Of a stretch of 64,000 nucleotides of DNA, positions 56,873 to 64,000 are shown one piece after another. The stretch lies in assembly GCA_013373375.1 (NCBI GenBank), contig JABXHY010000009.1, positions 299,833 to 363,832 of the forward strand. The letters run 5' to 3'. The translations under genes were made by a program, and so were the position numbers. The DNA is from Gammaproteobacteria bacterium. GTDB taxonomy: Bacteria; Pseudomonadota; Gammaproteobacteria; Enterobacterales; Kangiellaceae. The number at the start of each line of letters is the position of its first letter. Position 1 is the stretch's first letter. The notes beneath the pieces are model-generated. The model had not been told where the DNA came from. It did no database searches and saw nothing but the letters and a program-made list of their open reading frames with translations.

Positions 56873-58276
56873 TTAAGCTTTTATTCGACGAATTATTGGC
56901 GTAAAAAAGCGGTGAATCTTTAAGTGCATATTTTGTCGGAAAGTTAATTTGTTTTGATTGCGCTTACTAAAATACTCAACACACGGTCTCCATAAGTATG
57001 ACCAAATGATTGGGTTAACTAACTTTCCACCCAGTACACTAGTAATCACATCCCCTTTCAGGCATCGATGCTGTAAATTGCCATATCGTTCAATGGTGTA
57101 ATTGTAGTTGGTTTCTTTAAAGCCACAGTTTAGGTAAAGCGGCGCAAGTTTGTCATCTGTGCCACAAATGACGGTCGTTCGATTTTTTTCTAAGCAGAAC
57201 ACACCCATTTCCCGAAACAACCCGGCAATCAGGTCTCCACCACGGTACTCAGAGTGTGTGCATAATTTGGTTATTTCTACGACTTCTTCCCGTTTCGGTA
57301 TAACATCATCGATACGACAGTTAAGATCTTCTTCTATTTCTAGTAGTTGATTTTCATTAGGTGTAATAAGTAGAACGCAAGCAATAACGCTACCATGGTG
57401 TTTGGCAATGAAAATGTTGTCCCAGTGATCGTGTTTGGAAATGACTTTCGACGGGTCTGTCGCATTGATCTTTTGCGCTTGTCCATAAGAGTAGAGCCTA
57501 AGCGCCAAAACTTCTTCGTATTCTTGCTGTGTTTCAACGGTTTTAAAGGTGACTGCTTCACTGATAGCTCGAGTTTTTAAACCTTCTTTATAAAGAGCTT
57601 TTGCCGTCGCATCGGCATTAAATTGGAGTAGGTATTGTGCAAGCGCTGCAAAAAAGGATTTGCTCTTTGTTTTATACTTTACACCAATGACCAGTTGAAC
57701 TTCTCCATCGACTTCTCGACGGCGAACATGTACTACAGTTAGGTTCAGTTTAAACGGACCAATTGTAGGCAATTGCATGGATGTCTTGAGTTGCTGTCCA
57801 GGTTCTATGCCTTCATTTCTTAAGCTGGTCACCAACGTCCATCCGCTTTTCGAAACTTCTAAGGCGCGAAAAAACAGTTTGCTGCTCAGTGCGATAGGCG
57901 ATTCGCATACACCTGTGGGCTGGTATTTGCTATTACACTTCCATCGTCGACTGGTACGAAAATCGTTTACTCCTCTTACCGCGAAAGGCGTTTGAGTTTG
58001 CTGAATGCTGAGAATCCAGCCATTTTGGCTGTCAACTTTCGACTTAATAAAGCCATGAACGATGCTTTCTTTGCCATCTATCGGAAAAGTCGCAGTAATC
58101 TGGCTACCGACGGATAAGTGGGTGTCCTCATTAACCTCTACACTGAAATTTAATGCAGAATAAGCAATAACTTTTCCTGACTCGCTTGGATGAGCCTTAT
58201 CTTGGAAGTCGATAACACAGCTCAGCTGGGGATTTGTTTTCGGGGGTGTAACATGTACGAGAGAAACAGCGTTCAT
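56873..58276 (-). CDS. PilZ domain protein fused to a GNAT-like acyltransferase
   Basis: 467 residues. An N-terminal strand-rich region (about 15-100) and a PilZ domain (about 105-230) with RTSRR (R107, R111) and the EVSKSG motif in place of the usual DxSxxG are followed by an acyltransferase-like domain of the GNAT fold (about 245-390) with EEVVEITKLCTHSEYRGGDLIAGLFREMGVF, related to N-acyl amino acid synthases. A positively charged C-terminal tail follows. Binding of cyclic-di-GMP to PilZ could control the transferase; this is inference from domain order. Confidence 0.75.
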   Translation of the reverse strand: MNAVSLVHVTPPKTNPQLSCVIDFQDKAHPSESGKVIAYSALNFSVEVNEDTHLSVGSQITATFPIDGKESIVHGFIKSKVDSQNGWILSIQQTQTPFAVRGVNDFRTSRRWKCNSKYQPTGVCESPIALSSKLFFRALEVSKSGWTLVTSLRNEGIEPGQQLKTSMQLPTIGPFKLNLTVVHVRRREVDGEVQLVIGVKYKTKSKSFFAALAQYLLQFNADATAKALYKEGLKTRAISEAVTFKTVETQQEYEEVLALRLYSYGQAQKINATDPSKVISKHDHWDNIFIAKHHGSVIACVLLITPNENQLLEIEEDLNCRIDDVIPKREEVVEITKLCTHSEYRGGDLIAGLFREMGVFCLEKNRTTVICGTDDKLAPLYLNCGFKETNYNYTIERYGNLQHRCLKGDVITSVLGGKLVNPIIWSYLWRPCVEYFSKRNQNKLTFRQNMHLKIHRFFTPIIRRIKA

Positions 58277-58470
58277 TTAAATACTTCCTTCACAAACATT
58301 GTATAAAAATCGGAGTTTTATTCCTAACTGATAGAGGCCCAAGACATCTCTTATCGCGATATGCGTTATTCTATATTTAAACGGGTGTTTAAAAACGTAA
58401 TTTAGTCTCATTTTTTATGGGAATAATCACGTTTTTGTCGTTACCAGGGCGAGTTTCGTCTTGGAAAGAA

Positions 58471-58493
58471 GGAAGAGCCGGAAGAGCCGGAAG
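58471..58493. repeat. Short tandem 9-bp repeat
   Basis: GGAAGAGCC occurs twice in a row, followed by a partial third copy GGAAG. It lies in the gap between the PilZ and CHASE-GGDEF genes. No function is evident. Confidence 0.5.
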
Positions 58494-58569
58494 TTAAATA
58501 TAGAAAAGGAGTGTTTCAATCAGAAAATTATGTTTAGCTCTCTTAGATAAAGCCCATAGATAGAGCGCT

Positions 58570-60138
58570 TTACTGATGTAAACAAATTTGCTTGCGCCCC
58601 GCTCTCTTTGCTCTATACAGAGCTTCGTCTGCCCGCTTTATAAAGTTTTTAACGGAATCATTTTGATGATATTGGGCTAAGCCACCACTGCACGTAATAT
58701 GTATGTATCGTTCGGCTTCCTTATTAAAAATAGATAAATTTCGAACTTCATCGAATAGTCGATTAGCGATCTTATCTCCTTCTTCGAGCGTTGTTTCAAT
58801 CATTATTAAAGCAAACTCTTCACCGCCATAGCGACATAAAACATCTTGCTCTCGTAAGTATTTAGAAAAGGTTTCAGCAAAGGACTTAAGTACTTCATCA
58901 CCAAAAACATGGCCATAGGTGTCATTGATCTTTTTAAAATGATCTAAGTCGATCATTAATAGACACAAAGGTTTTTTAAACCGCACGGCTCTGCCAAGCT
59001 CGTCACTTACCTTTTCGATAAAAGCTTGTTTATTTAATAGCTTAGTTAATGCATCTCGACGTGCTTGTTCTTTAAATCGATCTTTGGAATTACGAACATA
59101 ATGTAGAGTATGTTCCAGTGTTTCTTTGAGCTCTAGTAGTTTCAGTTGCTTCCTGTGCAGTAGAAATAAAAACCACGATAATAAAAACCAACAACCGATT
59201 ACGACCCCAATAAAAGCGAACTCTCTTGCGCTGGAATAGGCATTGAAAAAAGCTTGATTTGGAATTAGCTTAATTTGCCAGTTTTGCGATAAGAGTGTTA
59301 ATGACCCCGTTGCTATCGTAGATGAATCAGCCAGTTCTATTTCTATAGAACTATCAATGTCTGTCGGGGTATCAACTATTTCGATTTTAAGATTACTTTG
59401 CTTCAATGACGTAATAATTTCGCTAAAGGCATTATTGATGCTATAGACACCCGCTATATAGCCAATAATTCTCTTTTGCTTATCATATAAATCTGTTGGT
59501 GTTATCCCGCCACTATAAACAGGGAGTGTAATTGCATACCCTAGTTTATTTGACGATTGGGTATCTGAAGTGACTAAGTCAAATAGTCCAGAGAGTTGTG
59601 CATTACCCGTGTCTCGTGCTGACCACTTTGACTCCATTCGTTCGACTGACCAGGCGAGATCCAGCCCACGTGTATTAGTATCACTCGACTTTGACACCAT
59701 AAATAATACAGGAACATGCTCTTCGCGAACGGCTGCTTGACGTGGCTCTCCCTTATCATCAGGTTCCCAGAGGCGAAAGTTAGGATAAAACGAACTGCGT
59801 ATGTTTTCCTCAAATGACGTTCGATCTTCTTTTCTCACAATAGGTTGCCATTCGAGAATATCCCATTCTGGTCTTTCACCTATCTTACGCATTGCGTAAT
59901 TCTCAAAGGACGTGGGTGTTAGCGTTGTTGTCAATGAAACAAAAGAAGCTATCGCTCGCAGATCTTCGAGCTGTTTTTGAACCTGGTTATTGATTGTGAC
60001 TATAGAGTCTGAAAGCTCATGTTCCAGGTCCTTTGCTATCTCTAACTGTTGGTTATTTTCTATCGAGTGATAAGCAAATAAGGAGAGACTGATAAAAATA
60101 ATCGCTAAAACAGCGTTTTGAAGCAATAAAGGTTTCAA
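58570..60138 (-). CDS. CHASE-domain diguanylate cyclase
   Basis: 522 residues: one N-terminal membrane helix, a periplasmic CHASE domain (about 60-270, with WSVERMESKW and PVLFMVSKSSDTN), a second membrane helix (about 305-325) and a GGDEF domain (about 360-522). GGEEF (about residue 435) is intact, and an RxxD I-site (REQD) lies five residues before it, so an active, product-inhibited cyclase is expected. CHASE domains sense small ligands outside the membrane. It stands at the upstream end of the cyclic-di-GMP block. Confidence 0.93.
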   Translation of the reverse strand: MKPLLLQNAVLAIIFISLSLFAYHSIENNQQLEIAKDLEHELSDSIVTINNQVQKQLEDLRAIASFVSLTTTLTPTSFENYAMRKIGERPEWDILEWQPIVRKEDRTSFEENIRSSFYPNFRLWEPDDKGEPRQAAVREEHVPVLFMVSKSSDTNTRGLDLAWSVERMESKWSARDTGNAQLSGLFDLVTSDTQSSNKLGYAITLPVYSGGITPTDLYDKQKRIIGYIAGVYSINNAFSEIITSLKQSNLKIEIVDTPTDIDSSIEIELADSSTIATGSLTLLSQNWQIKLIPNQAFFNAYSSAREFAFIGVVIGCWFLLSWFLFLLHRKQLKLLELKETLEHTLHYVRNSKDRFKEQARRDALTKLLNKQAFIEKVSDELGRAVRFKKPLCLLMIDLDHFKKINDTYGHVFGDEVLKSFAETFSKYLREQDVLCRYGGEEFALIMIETTLEEGDKIANRLFDEVRNLSIFNKEAERYIHITCSGGLAQYHQNDSVKNFIKRADEALYRAKRAGRKQICLHQ

Positions 60139-60279
60139 AGTCTTATTTTTTATTGAATTGTCTTAGTGCTAAGAATAGCAGAAATATTGTTGTAAATAAT
60201 GCCTTTATCATTTAATTAGTGACCTGATCCATTTATTTTTTCGGACTCTAATTATTCAGCAATTGTTTCAAAATAAATT

Positions 60280-60309
60280 ACAGCCGACGGAACTACTCGC
60301 GTCGGCTGT
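60280..60309 (-). terminator. Terminator of the transposase-LolA-like fusion
   Basis: ACAGCCGACG (60280-60289) pairs exactly with CGTCGGCTGT (60300-60309). On the minus strand it is followed by AATTTATTTT. It lies just beyond the stop at 60317. Confidence 0.75.
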
Positions 60310-60316
60310 TAGTGCT

Positions 60317-61810
60317 CTAGTTATCTAACTTAAATAACTCCGCATCAATTTTTTTATTGAAAGTCAGTTCCGCCTGCAACTCAAAGAGTTCCTGTCCGTC
60401 CTGTTGTGGTAAACGCACATTTAAACTTACAGGAAGTTGAGTATTAGAATTCACCCAAACACGAATTTGTGTGCCCTGATCTTCAATCAAAAAACCTTGC
60501 GCCAGACTGCCTTTAATTTCTTTAGTTTCAATCTCGGTCACTTTACTGGGGTCGGCATTAATCAAGGTGTGATACCAACCTAAAGGATCTTCTTCTTGCT
60601 TTAAATTGTCAGTACTACCAGGTTCAAACGGGTATGGCACTGTCATGTTTTGAGCAGGAAAAGAAATTTGTCCCTTGCCATTGGCTAAATCCAGAATGTT
60701 AATTGAAGCCGCTTCTGACGCATGACCAGCTGGCAATGTTTCTACCCTAAGTTTATCAGGATGCTGATAATAAACCTTGATGTCCATCGTGTGATTACCG
60801 GAGATTGTCATTCTGCCGTTGTAAATCATGCTGGTGATGGTTTTTAGTTTGGTCACCATATCAGCGTAAAGCGGTGTTAAAGCTAAACTAGATTCTTTTC
60901 TGAAACGCTCAATGCATCCAATTTCACCAGCTAGCTCAGCGCAACATGTAACACCAAAGCCATTTATCGATAGCAATCTTTGTCCTATTTCTGAGTGTTC
61001 TAGTTTCTTGAGTATTTCATTGTCGAGCGCTTTAATCATCTTTCGCAGTTCGATAATGCGAGTTACGTCCTGTTTGATCATCGGTGACATGAAAGATATA
61101 TCGTCACTGAACATCGCCGTTTTTTGCCACTTAAGGATCACCTCAACATACTTTTGACCAACCTGGCTAATGTTCAAAAGTGTTTTTTTACTTTTTCTGG
61201 CAAGTTGTTTTAAGTCGTTAGCTGAGGCTAAAAAGTTTAGGAACCAAACGTTCTTAACGTCATTCGTTATTTCAACAAGACCAGGACATAATGCCCTTAA
61301 GTCTGACTGTAACGTGTTGATATAGCTGACTCTTTCATTGACCAAGCGCCTTCTTCTGCGAGTCAATCGTTTAAGCTCTTGATTTACTTGTGGAATAGCA
61401 TGTACTTCTTGCAATACATTTTTGGCGAGAGGCAACGTTTGCTGCAACTGAAAAAGCTCAAGTCCTTTTCTGGAGTCTATAGAGTCGGTTTTTGCAGCAC
61501 CAGGAAAGATTTCTTTAAAGCGAGCAAGCTTTAAATTATTGATATTAAGCAGTCGATACTCTTTAGCTTGGATCAACCTGTCTAATGGACGAGCGTGACC
61601 GTTGTAGCCTTCCATTGCAACAGAAACCGATCCATTACTTTGCGTTTTATACTCCTCTATTTTATCAAATAAATCAGCAAAACCTGCATTATCATGATTG
61701 ATTTCAAAGCGCCCGAGAAACCTTCCATCAGCAAGGCCAACTGAAATATCGTGTTGATAGCAACCAACATCAATGCTAACGTGAAGTTCTTGGGGGTTGA
61801 ATTGATTCAT
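60317..61810 (-). pseudogene. IS110 transposase fused in frame to a LolA-like C-terminus
   Basis: An open 497-residue frame made of two unrelated parts. Residues 1-311 are an IS110-family transposase: the DEDD catalytic residues are D14, E67, D109 and D112 (SIDVG, AMEGYNG, KTDSID), followed by a coiled coil and the start of the Transposase_20 domain (LLSINGFGVTCCAELAGEIG). The C-terminal catalytic serine region is missing. From about residue 312 (near nucleotide 60880) the sequence becomes the end of a LolA-like periplasmic protein (ADMVTKLKTITSMIYNGRMTISG, PDKLRVE, LDLANGKGQISFP). Neither half should work as before. The join is probably a chance product of insertion and deletion. Confidence 0.75.
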
Positions 61811-61990
61811 GACGATCTCTTTGATTAGATTGAAATTACATCCATCAAATCTCGTCTACTCACAGAGTCACGATCGTAAAGATTGACATCATCCCGGTAG
61901 ATTTTGGATGGATGATGTAGGTGACAAGAGCGGCATTTTAAGACCGAGTTAATCTTTCGATAACGGACCCCTTTAGCCACACTCTTGTCA
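61811..61990 (-). ncRNA. Candidate IS110 bridge RNA region
   Basis: This 180-base noncoding left end lies directly upstream of the transposase ATG, where bridge RNAs of the IS110 group are encoded. Three stem-loops can be drawn: 61923-61930 with 61982-61989 (GACAAGAG/CTCTTGTC); 61886-61894 with 61910-61918 (ACATCATCC/GGATGATGT); and 61811-61815 plus 61820-61825 with 61852-61856 plus 61844-61849 (GACGA and TTTGAT), with an internal loop. That order (5' stem-loop, then two loops) is the known bridge RNA layout. Loop pairing to target and donor DNA is untested. Confidence 0.45.
61831..61875 (+). repeat. 45-bp direct repeat, copy 1 (within IS110 left end)
   Basis: The sequence beginning TGAAATTACATCCATC is identical over all 45 visible bases to 63956-64000. 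In this copy it continues rightward into the rest of the bridge-RNA-like region. Confidence 0.9.
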
Positions 61991-62074
61991 TAACTGAGTG
62001 TAGTTAATATTCGCTACTCATCAACTACTAATTTCAATGGTAGAGCCCTTATCGCATTTTCTAAAAGGATAAAT

Positions 62075-62764
62075 ATGGATAATGTAGAAAACTGGCAAAT
62101 TGCTCCAGATAGCATAATAAATAACTACACAGAGTACACCGACTGCAAAGATATTTTTCAAGGCGTTTGTAATGAACTGGGCAGGTACTTTAAGGAAAAG
62201 GGCTTTCGATATGCCAAGTCGGGCCCTCGTATTTCAGGAACAGTCGGCGATATAAAAGTTAGAATTGGTTTATCTACAACACGCACAAATAGACAGGGCG
62301 AAAGTGTGGGGCTAGCAATCTCTCCATTGTTTTCCTCTATAAAAATGGAAAAGTCTTTTGGCGAAGAAAGCGCTTATATTTGGGGATACCCAGAGGTGTA
62401 CTATAGATTCACCAAATGTGCTCCCCGTTGTGATGTGATCGTAAGAAGGCTATTTGCGCCTGATATCGAAAGAAGTGATGCTTATTATAAAAATCAATTA
62501 ATAATCAGTAATAATATCAATGTATGGGGAATTGACGAGACTAAGCTTGTTCGCCTAATCGACTTTATTAACGTCAATGTGATAGATGTTATGAGCACAT
62601 TACAAGATGAAGCCAGGCTTAGAAAGTATTTGCTGGAGCTCGATAACTTTACCAAGTCAAGAATAAAAAATGATGAATCTAGCATTTGTCACTACCTATC
62701 GACTCAGTTCCCAGAGCTCTACAAAGACTTTAAATCTCTCGATTTTGATGATGCCAGTTTATGA
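62075..62764 (+). CDS. Cytoplasmic protein, possibly immunity-like (DUF4304-type)
   Basis: 229 residues with no signal peptide, preceded by AAAAGGAT. The phrase GRYFKEKGFRYAKSGPRISGTVGDIKVRIGL resembles DUF4304-type immunity proteins (a weak match by eye). It overlaps the next gene by four bases (ATGA), so the two are coupled. An IS110 remnant lies just upstream and repeats just downstream, a setting often seen for accessory genes. Function not established. Confidence 0.55.
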   Translation: MDNVENWQIAPDSIINNYTEYTDCKDIFQGVCNELGRYFKEKGFRYAKSGPRISGTVGDIKVRIGLSTTRTNRQGESVGLAISPLFSSIKMEKSFGEESAYIWGYPEVYYRFTKCAPRCDVIVRRLFAPDIERSDAYYKNQLIISNNINVWGIDETKLVRLIDFINVNVIDVMSTLQDEARLRKYLLELDNFTKSRIKNDESSICHYLSTQFPELYKDFKSLDFDDASL

Positions 62765-63036
62765 GCAAAATTAAAGTAACGATATGGCGAGACAGTGTTT
62801 GCATGGCAGATGATGTGAACGCTCCTCACCAAGAAGTGTTTGAACTACCCTCCTCAGCTACGTTAGGCGATCTGTTCTCACATCTTAAAAGAATTGATTA
62901 CGGATACTCTGGATTTTACAAAGGCTGGAGTTTATTGATTAATGGTAAAGAAATCCCAAGTACTTCTGAATTGTCTATTACCTTAAACGACATTGATAAC
63001 TCAAGGTCATTAAATATTTTCTTTAAAAGACACTAA
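62761..63036 (+). CDS. Small protein, possible beta-grasp fold
   Basis: 91 residues coupled to 62075 by the ATGA overlap. The order of strands (KIKVTIWRDSVC, EVFELPSSATLGDLFSHLKRID, WSLLINGKEI, NDIDNSRSLNIFFKR) suggests a ubiquitin-like beta-grasp domain, as in several toxin-immunity and Ub-related accessory proteins. It lacks a C-terminal GG. The assignment is from pattern only. Confidence 0.5.
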   Translation: MSKIKVTIWRDSVCMADDVNAPHQEVFELPSSATLGDLFSHLKRIDYGYSGFYKGWSLLINGKEIPSTSELSITLNDIDNSRSLNIFFKRH

Positions 63037-63040
63037 GATG

Positions 63041-63095
63041 CACAGGGGTCAAGCCGGTTGAGTATAGTTTAAACTTCTGAGAACATCAGGAAATC
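63041..63095. repeat. RAYT/REP-like repeat, copy A (partial)
   Basis: Begins CACAGGGGTCAAGCCGG and runs to AAATCG, lacking the last 19 bases of copy B. It starts five bases after the stop of 62761. See copies B and C. Confidence 0.7.
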
Positions 63096-63102
63096 GGAAT
63101 GG

Positions 63103-63176
63103 CACAGGGGTCAAGCCGGTTGAATGTAGTTTAAAATACTGAGAACATCAGGAAATCGACTCTGACCCTAATTATT
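63103..63176. repeat. RAYT/REP-like repeat, copy B
   Basis: 74 bases ending TCTGACCCTAATTATT. Copy A is 62 bases upstream and nearly identical over its length. On the minus strand it reads AATAATTAGGGTCAGAG at the start, typical of sequences that flank Y1/REP-associated transposases (recollection, not checked). Confidence 0.7.
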
Positions 63177-63248
63177 AAAAACTACTTCGACTTTATAAAC
63201 TATGTAGTGCAAGATCTGAAGATCTTTCCTTTTTTATTCTAATCCTCA

Positions 63249-63761
63249 TTATTGATAATTTGGCACTTCAATCTTTTCTAGCTTATCGATATAAGCATTT
63301 AAAAAATCGGCTTTAGTAGCGCTTTTTAACTTAAGCCCTTTTAGCTGTCGAATTAATTTTTCTTTGAGTTCAACTATTTCCTGAAATTTTAAGTCTTCTG
63401 TGAATCCATTAAAGATTAAGTCTTGTGAACGAAGCCATCGCTTTTGAGAATAAGGATTTCGACTAAACCATTCAATAAAAAACATAGGATGATGAAGCAT
63501 CAACTCTGTAATTGTCGTTCCTCGACTTACACAAGCTCCACCATCGCACATCTCCCAACTGACCAAATAAGTTATTATTGCTCGTCCGGCTTCTAGCCTG
63601 TCACTCGACATCGCTCTCACTTTAAGTGTTTTGTCATACGCGATGTCACGATATACCACGTCTCCTAAACCCTCATCTTCACGCAGAGGAAAATTGTTCG
63701 CCTGTAAACACTGGCTCGCAATCAGCACAGCTAAGAAAAATAAGCTTTGATATTTTTTCAT
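63249..63761 (-). CDS. Exported protein of unknown function
   Basis: ATG 63761 gives 170 residues with a signal peptide (SLFFLAVLIASQCLQA). The first mature residues are NNFPLREDEGLGDVVYRDI, and there is a single CDGGAC cysteine pair. The C-terminal half is helical and charged. No family recognised. It sits between repeats on both sides. Confidence 0.55.
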   Translation of the reverse strand: MKKYQSLFFLAVLIASQCLQANNFPLREDEGLGDVVYRDIAYDKTLKVRAMSSDRLEAGRAIITYLVSWEMCDGGACVSRGTTITELMLHHPMFFIEWFSRNPYSQKRWLRSQDLIFNGFTEDLKFQEIVELKEKLIRQLKGLKLKSATKADFLNAYIDKLEKIEVPNYQ

Positions 63762-63880
63762 GAACTTTTCTCGTTCAACTAAACTTCGAACCTTATACAA
63801 GGCTGAAAATCTTTGTTGTCTTCGGCAGGGTAACCTTTAGGGTTACAAAGCACTCTCGTATCGTTAATTTTATGAAGTGG

Positions 63881-63955
63881 GCAAAGGGGTAAAGCCGATT
63901 GAATATATTTTAAACTCCTGTGAAGTTCAGGAATTCCACTCTGACCCTAATTATT
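63881..63955. repeat. RAYT/REP-like repeat, copy C
   Basis: From 63882 the 74 bases match copy B at about 62 positions with no gap, with the identical ending ACTCTGACCCTAATTATT. The next base (63956) starts the copy of the IS110 left-end sequence. Confidence 0.7.
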
Positions 63956-64000
63956 TGAAATTACATCCATCAAATCTCGTCTACTCACAGAGTCACGATC
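63956..64000 (+). repeat. 45-bp direct repeat, copy 2 (runs out of the window)
   Basis: Identical to 61831-61875 over 45 bases and cut by the window edge. Its left neighbour is repeat copy C, not transposase. So it is either the truncated left end of a second IS110 copy or part of a shared repeat. Confidence 0.85.

Larger units (their letters stand above)
60880..61990 (-). mobile_element. Truncated IS110-family insertion element
   Basis: It spans the left-end noncoding part (61811-61990) and about 930 bases of transposase. The right end and the rest of the transposase have been replaced by the LolA-like gene end. No terminal inverted repeats are expected for this family. A 45-base piece of the left end recurs at 63956-64000. 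Confidence 0.65.

Overview
The window is an AT-rich chromosomal segment from a Gram-negative gammaproteobacterium, most likely a marine heterotroph of the Kangiella/Aliikangiella type. That placement is inferred from the overall mix of genes, not from a marker gene. Core genes that support a gammaproteobacterium are tmcA (tRNA-Met acetyltransferase), alaC (alanine transaminase), nfuA (Fe-S carrier) and a yfcH-like epimerase. Many products carry Sec signal peptides, lipoboxes or outer-membrane barrel features, and several are secreted peptidases.

Layout. 1-2.3 kb: a serine hydrolase cut by the window edge, a membrane-anchored protein and a secreted protein. 2.5-7.6 kb: a SUKH (SMI1/KNR4) gene behind tmcA, a GNAT, a short DksA-like coiled coil, and alaC. 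7.8-12.2 kb: an Arg/His/Tyr-rich secreted protein, a structured intergenic region, a lipoprotein pair, and a YdbS/YdbT-like PH-domain operon. 12.3-17.4 kb: two large exported zinc peptidases (HExxH type and M14 type). 17.6-24.7 kb: nfuA, the HDOD/79-aa/yfcH operon, a methyltransferase, a short-chain dehydrogenase and a small beta-barrel. 24.9-33 kb: a subclass B3 metallo-beta-lactamase, mostly unrecognised secreted proteins, an S1 protease with two PPC domains, a polysaccharide deacetylase and a lipoprotein. 33-39.7 kb: the most unusual region (below). 39.8-53.5 kb: secreted, membrane and ankyrin proteins, a metzincin-like protease, a DUF5916 outer-membrane protein, and a second penicillin-binding-protein-like hydrolase. 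53.7-60.1 kb: a cyclic-di-GMP block of 7TMR-DISM/GGDEF-like/EAL, PilZ-acyltransferase and CHASE-GGDEF proteins. 60.3-64 kb: a damaged IS110 element with a candidate bridge RNA, an immunity-like gene pair, and repeats.

The strongest unusual observation is at 35112-39002. It encodes a 1296-residue secreted protein whose middle part resembles the calcium-binding and translocation domains of the anthrax protective antigen / clostridial binary-toxin B family. The usual receptor-binding end is replaced by seven FG-GAP-type repeats and an unknown C-terminal domain. Its stop codon runs directly into a decayed, oppositely oriented DUF3570-apbE operon, which suggests that it arrived by insertion and deletion. 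A second notable system is the IS110 remnant: the roughly 180 bases upstream of its transposase can fold into three stem-loops as in a bridge RNA, the transposase is fused in frame to the end of a LolA-like protein, and part of the same sequence recurs at the right window edge.
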